Shown here: positions 6,960-7,362 of the stretch, in pieces
Layout of the letters: every line of letters begins with the position of its first letter
Position numbering within the stretch: position 1 is the stretch's first letter
NCBI GenBank assembly: GCA_030453435.1
Contig: JAKDKI010000110.1
Span: forward strand, 1-7,362
Direction of reading: 5' to 3'
Length of the DNA stretch: 7,362 bases
Source of the DNA: Kocuria sp.
GTDB taxonomy: Bacteria > Actinomycetota > Actinomycetes > Actinomycetales > Micrococcaceae
Notes under the pieces: generated by a model
Seen by the model: only the letters and a program-made list of their open reading frames with translations
The model's database searches: none
Told to the model about the DNA's origin: nothing
Made by a program: the position numbers and the translations under genes

Positions 6960-7355
6960 ATGACCAGCGCCTCTGATCACTCACACCCGACCGTCACCGA
7001 CCATGCCATCGTGGACCCCAAAGCCTCTAGTTTGAGCGATCAGGCGTCCCACGATGCTCTGGCAGAGCTGCGAAGCATGCGCGGAACGATCGACAATATC
7101 GATGCCGCCCTGGTGCACCTACTGGCCGAGCGCTTCAAAGCGACCCAGCGGGTCGGTGTGCTCAAGGCCAAAAACGACTTCCCACCGGCCGATCCCGAAC
7201 GGGAGAAGGCCCAGATTCAGCGGTTGCGAGCACTGGCCGAGGCCGCGCATCTGGACCCGGAATTCGCGGAGAAGTTCCTCAACTTCATCATCAGCGAGGT
7301 CATCCGTCATCACGAGGCGATCTCCGAAGACCACCAACGCTCCGACGCCTCGTGA
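6960..7355 (+). CDS. Chorismate mutase, AroQ class (CM_2)
   Basis: The enzyme converts chorismate to prephenate, the branch step to phenylalanine and tyrosine, in the cytoplasm. The 131-residue protein has a polar, His- and Ser-rich N-terminal extension (about 1-34) before an all-helical CM_2 domain. Hand alignment with the E. coli chorismate mutase domain places its active-site residues at Arg41 (MRGTIDNID), Arg58 (LLAERF), Lys69, Asp78, Arg81 and Glu82 (DPEREK). The helix near the end (FLNFIISEVIRHHEA) has Val114 and His118 where the E. coli enzyme has Ser84 and Gln88. No fused prephenate dehydratase or dehydrogenase domain follows; the gene ends 7 bases before the window edge. It begins 9 bases after mnmA but may have its own leaderless promoter. 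The family call is firm; aroQ would be the general symbol. Confidence 0.9.
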   Translation: MTSASDHSHPTVTDHAIVDPKASSLSDQASHDALAELRSMRGTIDNIDAALVHLLAERFKATQRVGVLKAKNDFPPADPEREKAQIQRLRALAEAAHLDPEFAEKFLNFIISEVIRHHEAISEDHQRSDAS

Positions 7356-7362
7356 TCGCCCG

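Overview
The window is chromosomal DNA from a GC-rich actinobacterium, most likely order Micrococcales and probably Micrococcaceae. This rests on the high GC by eye, GTG start use, TAnnnT -10 boxes placed for leaderless transcripts, and the family-level look of the proteins, above all the PspA N-terminus and the TPM protein with a glycine-rich tail. No species is claimed. All seven genes look intact except the first, which is cut by the window edge. I see no mobile element, CRISPR array, tRNA or rRNA gene.

Left part (1-3882) is an envelope-maintenance region. On the minus strand a large membrane protein (TPM domain outside, one membrane helix, long cytoplasmic coiled coil, glycine-rich tail) is followed by the start of pspA/IM30, which runs off the left edge. 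Diverging from them across a 238-bp spacer is a membrane-anchored HtrA/DegP-type serine protease with a PDZ domain. Both arms are expected to act at the cytoplasmic membrane and its outer face.

Middle (3884-5696): a small SPOUT tRNA 2'-O-methyltransferase of the TrmL type lies on the minus strand, convergent with htrA (stop codons 1 bp apart). It is divergent from a class V cysteine desulfurase (IscS/NifS-like). Both genes of this second divergent pair carry the same -10 hexamer TAGAAT seven bases before ATG and have no Shine-Dalgarno, so both are probably leaderless.

Right part (5697-7362): mnmA (tRNA U34 2-thiouridylase) follows the desulfurase, which is the expected sulfur donor. It is preceded by a 43-base AT-rich patch and a good Shine-Dalgarno, and is best started at a GTG. 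Nine bases after mnmA comes an AroQ-type chorismate mutase, also apparently leaderless, whose -10 box begins with the mnmA stop codon. Functionally the window joins an envelope-stress divergon to a tRNA wobble-position modification group (TrmL, desulfurase, MnmA), ending with one aromatic amino acid biosynthesis gene. None of the gene families is new; the points of interest are promoter layout, gene context and the TPM protein architecture.
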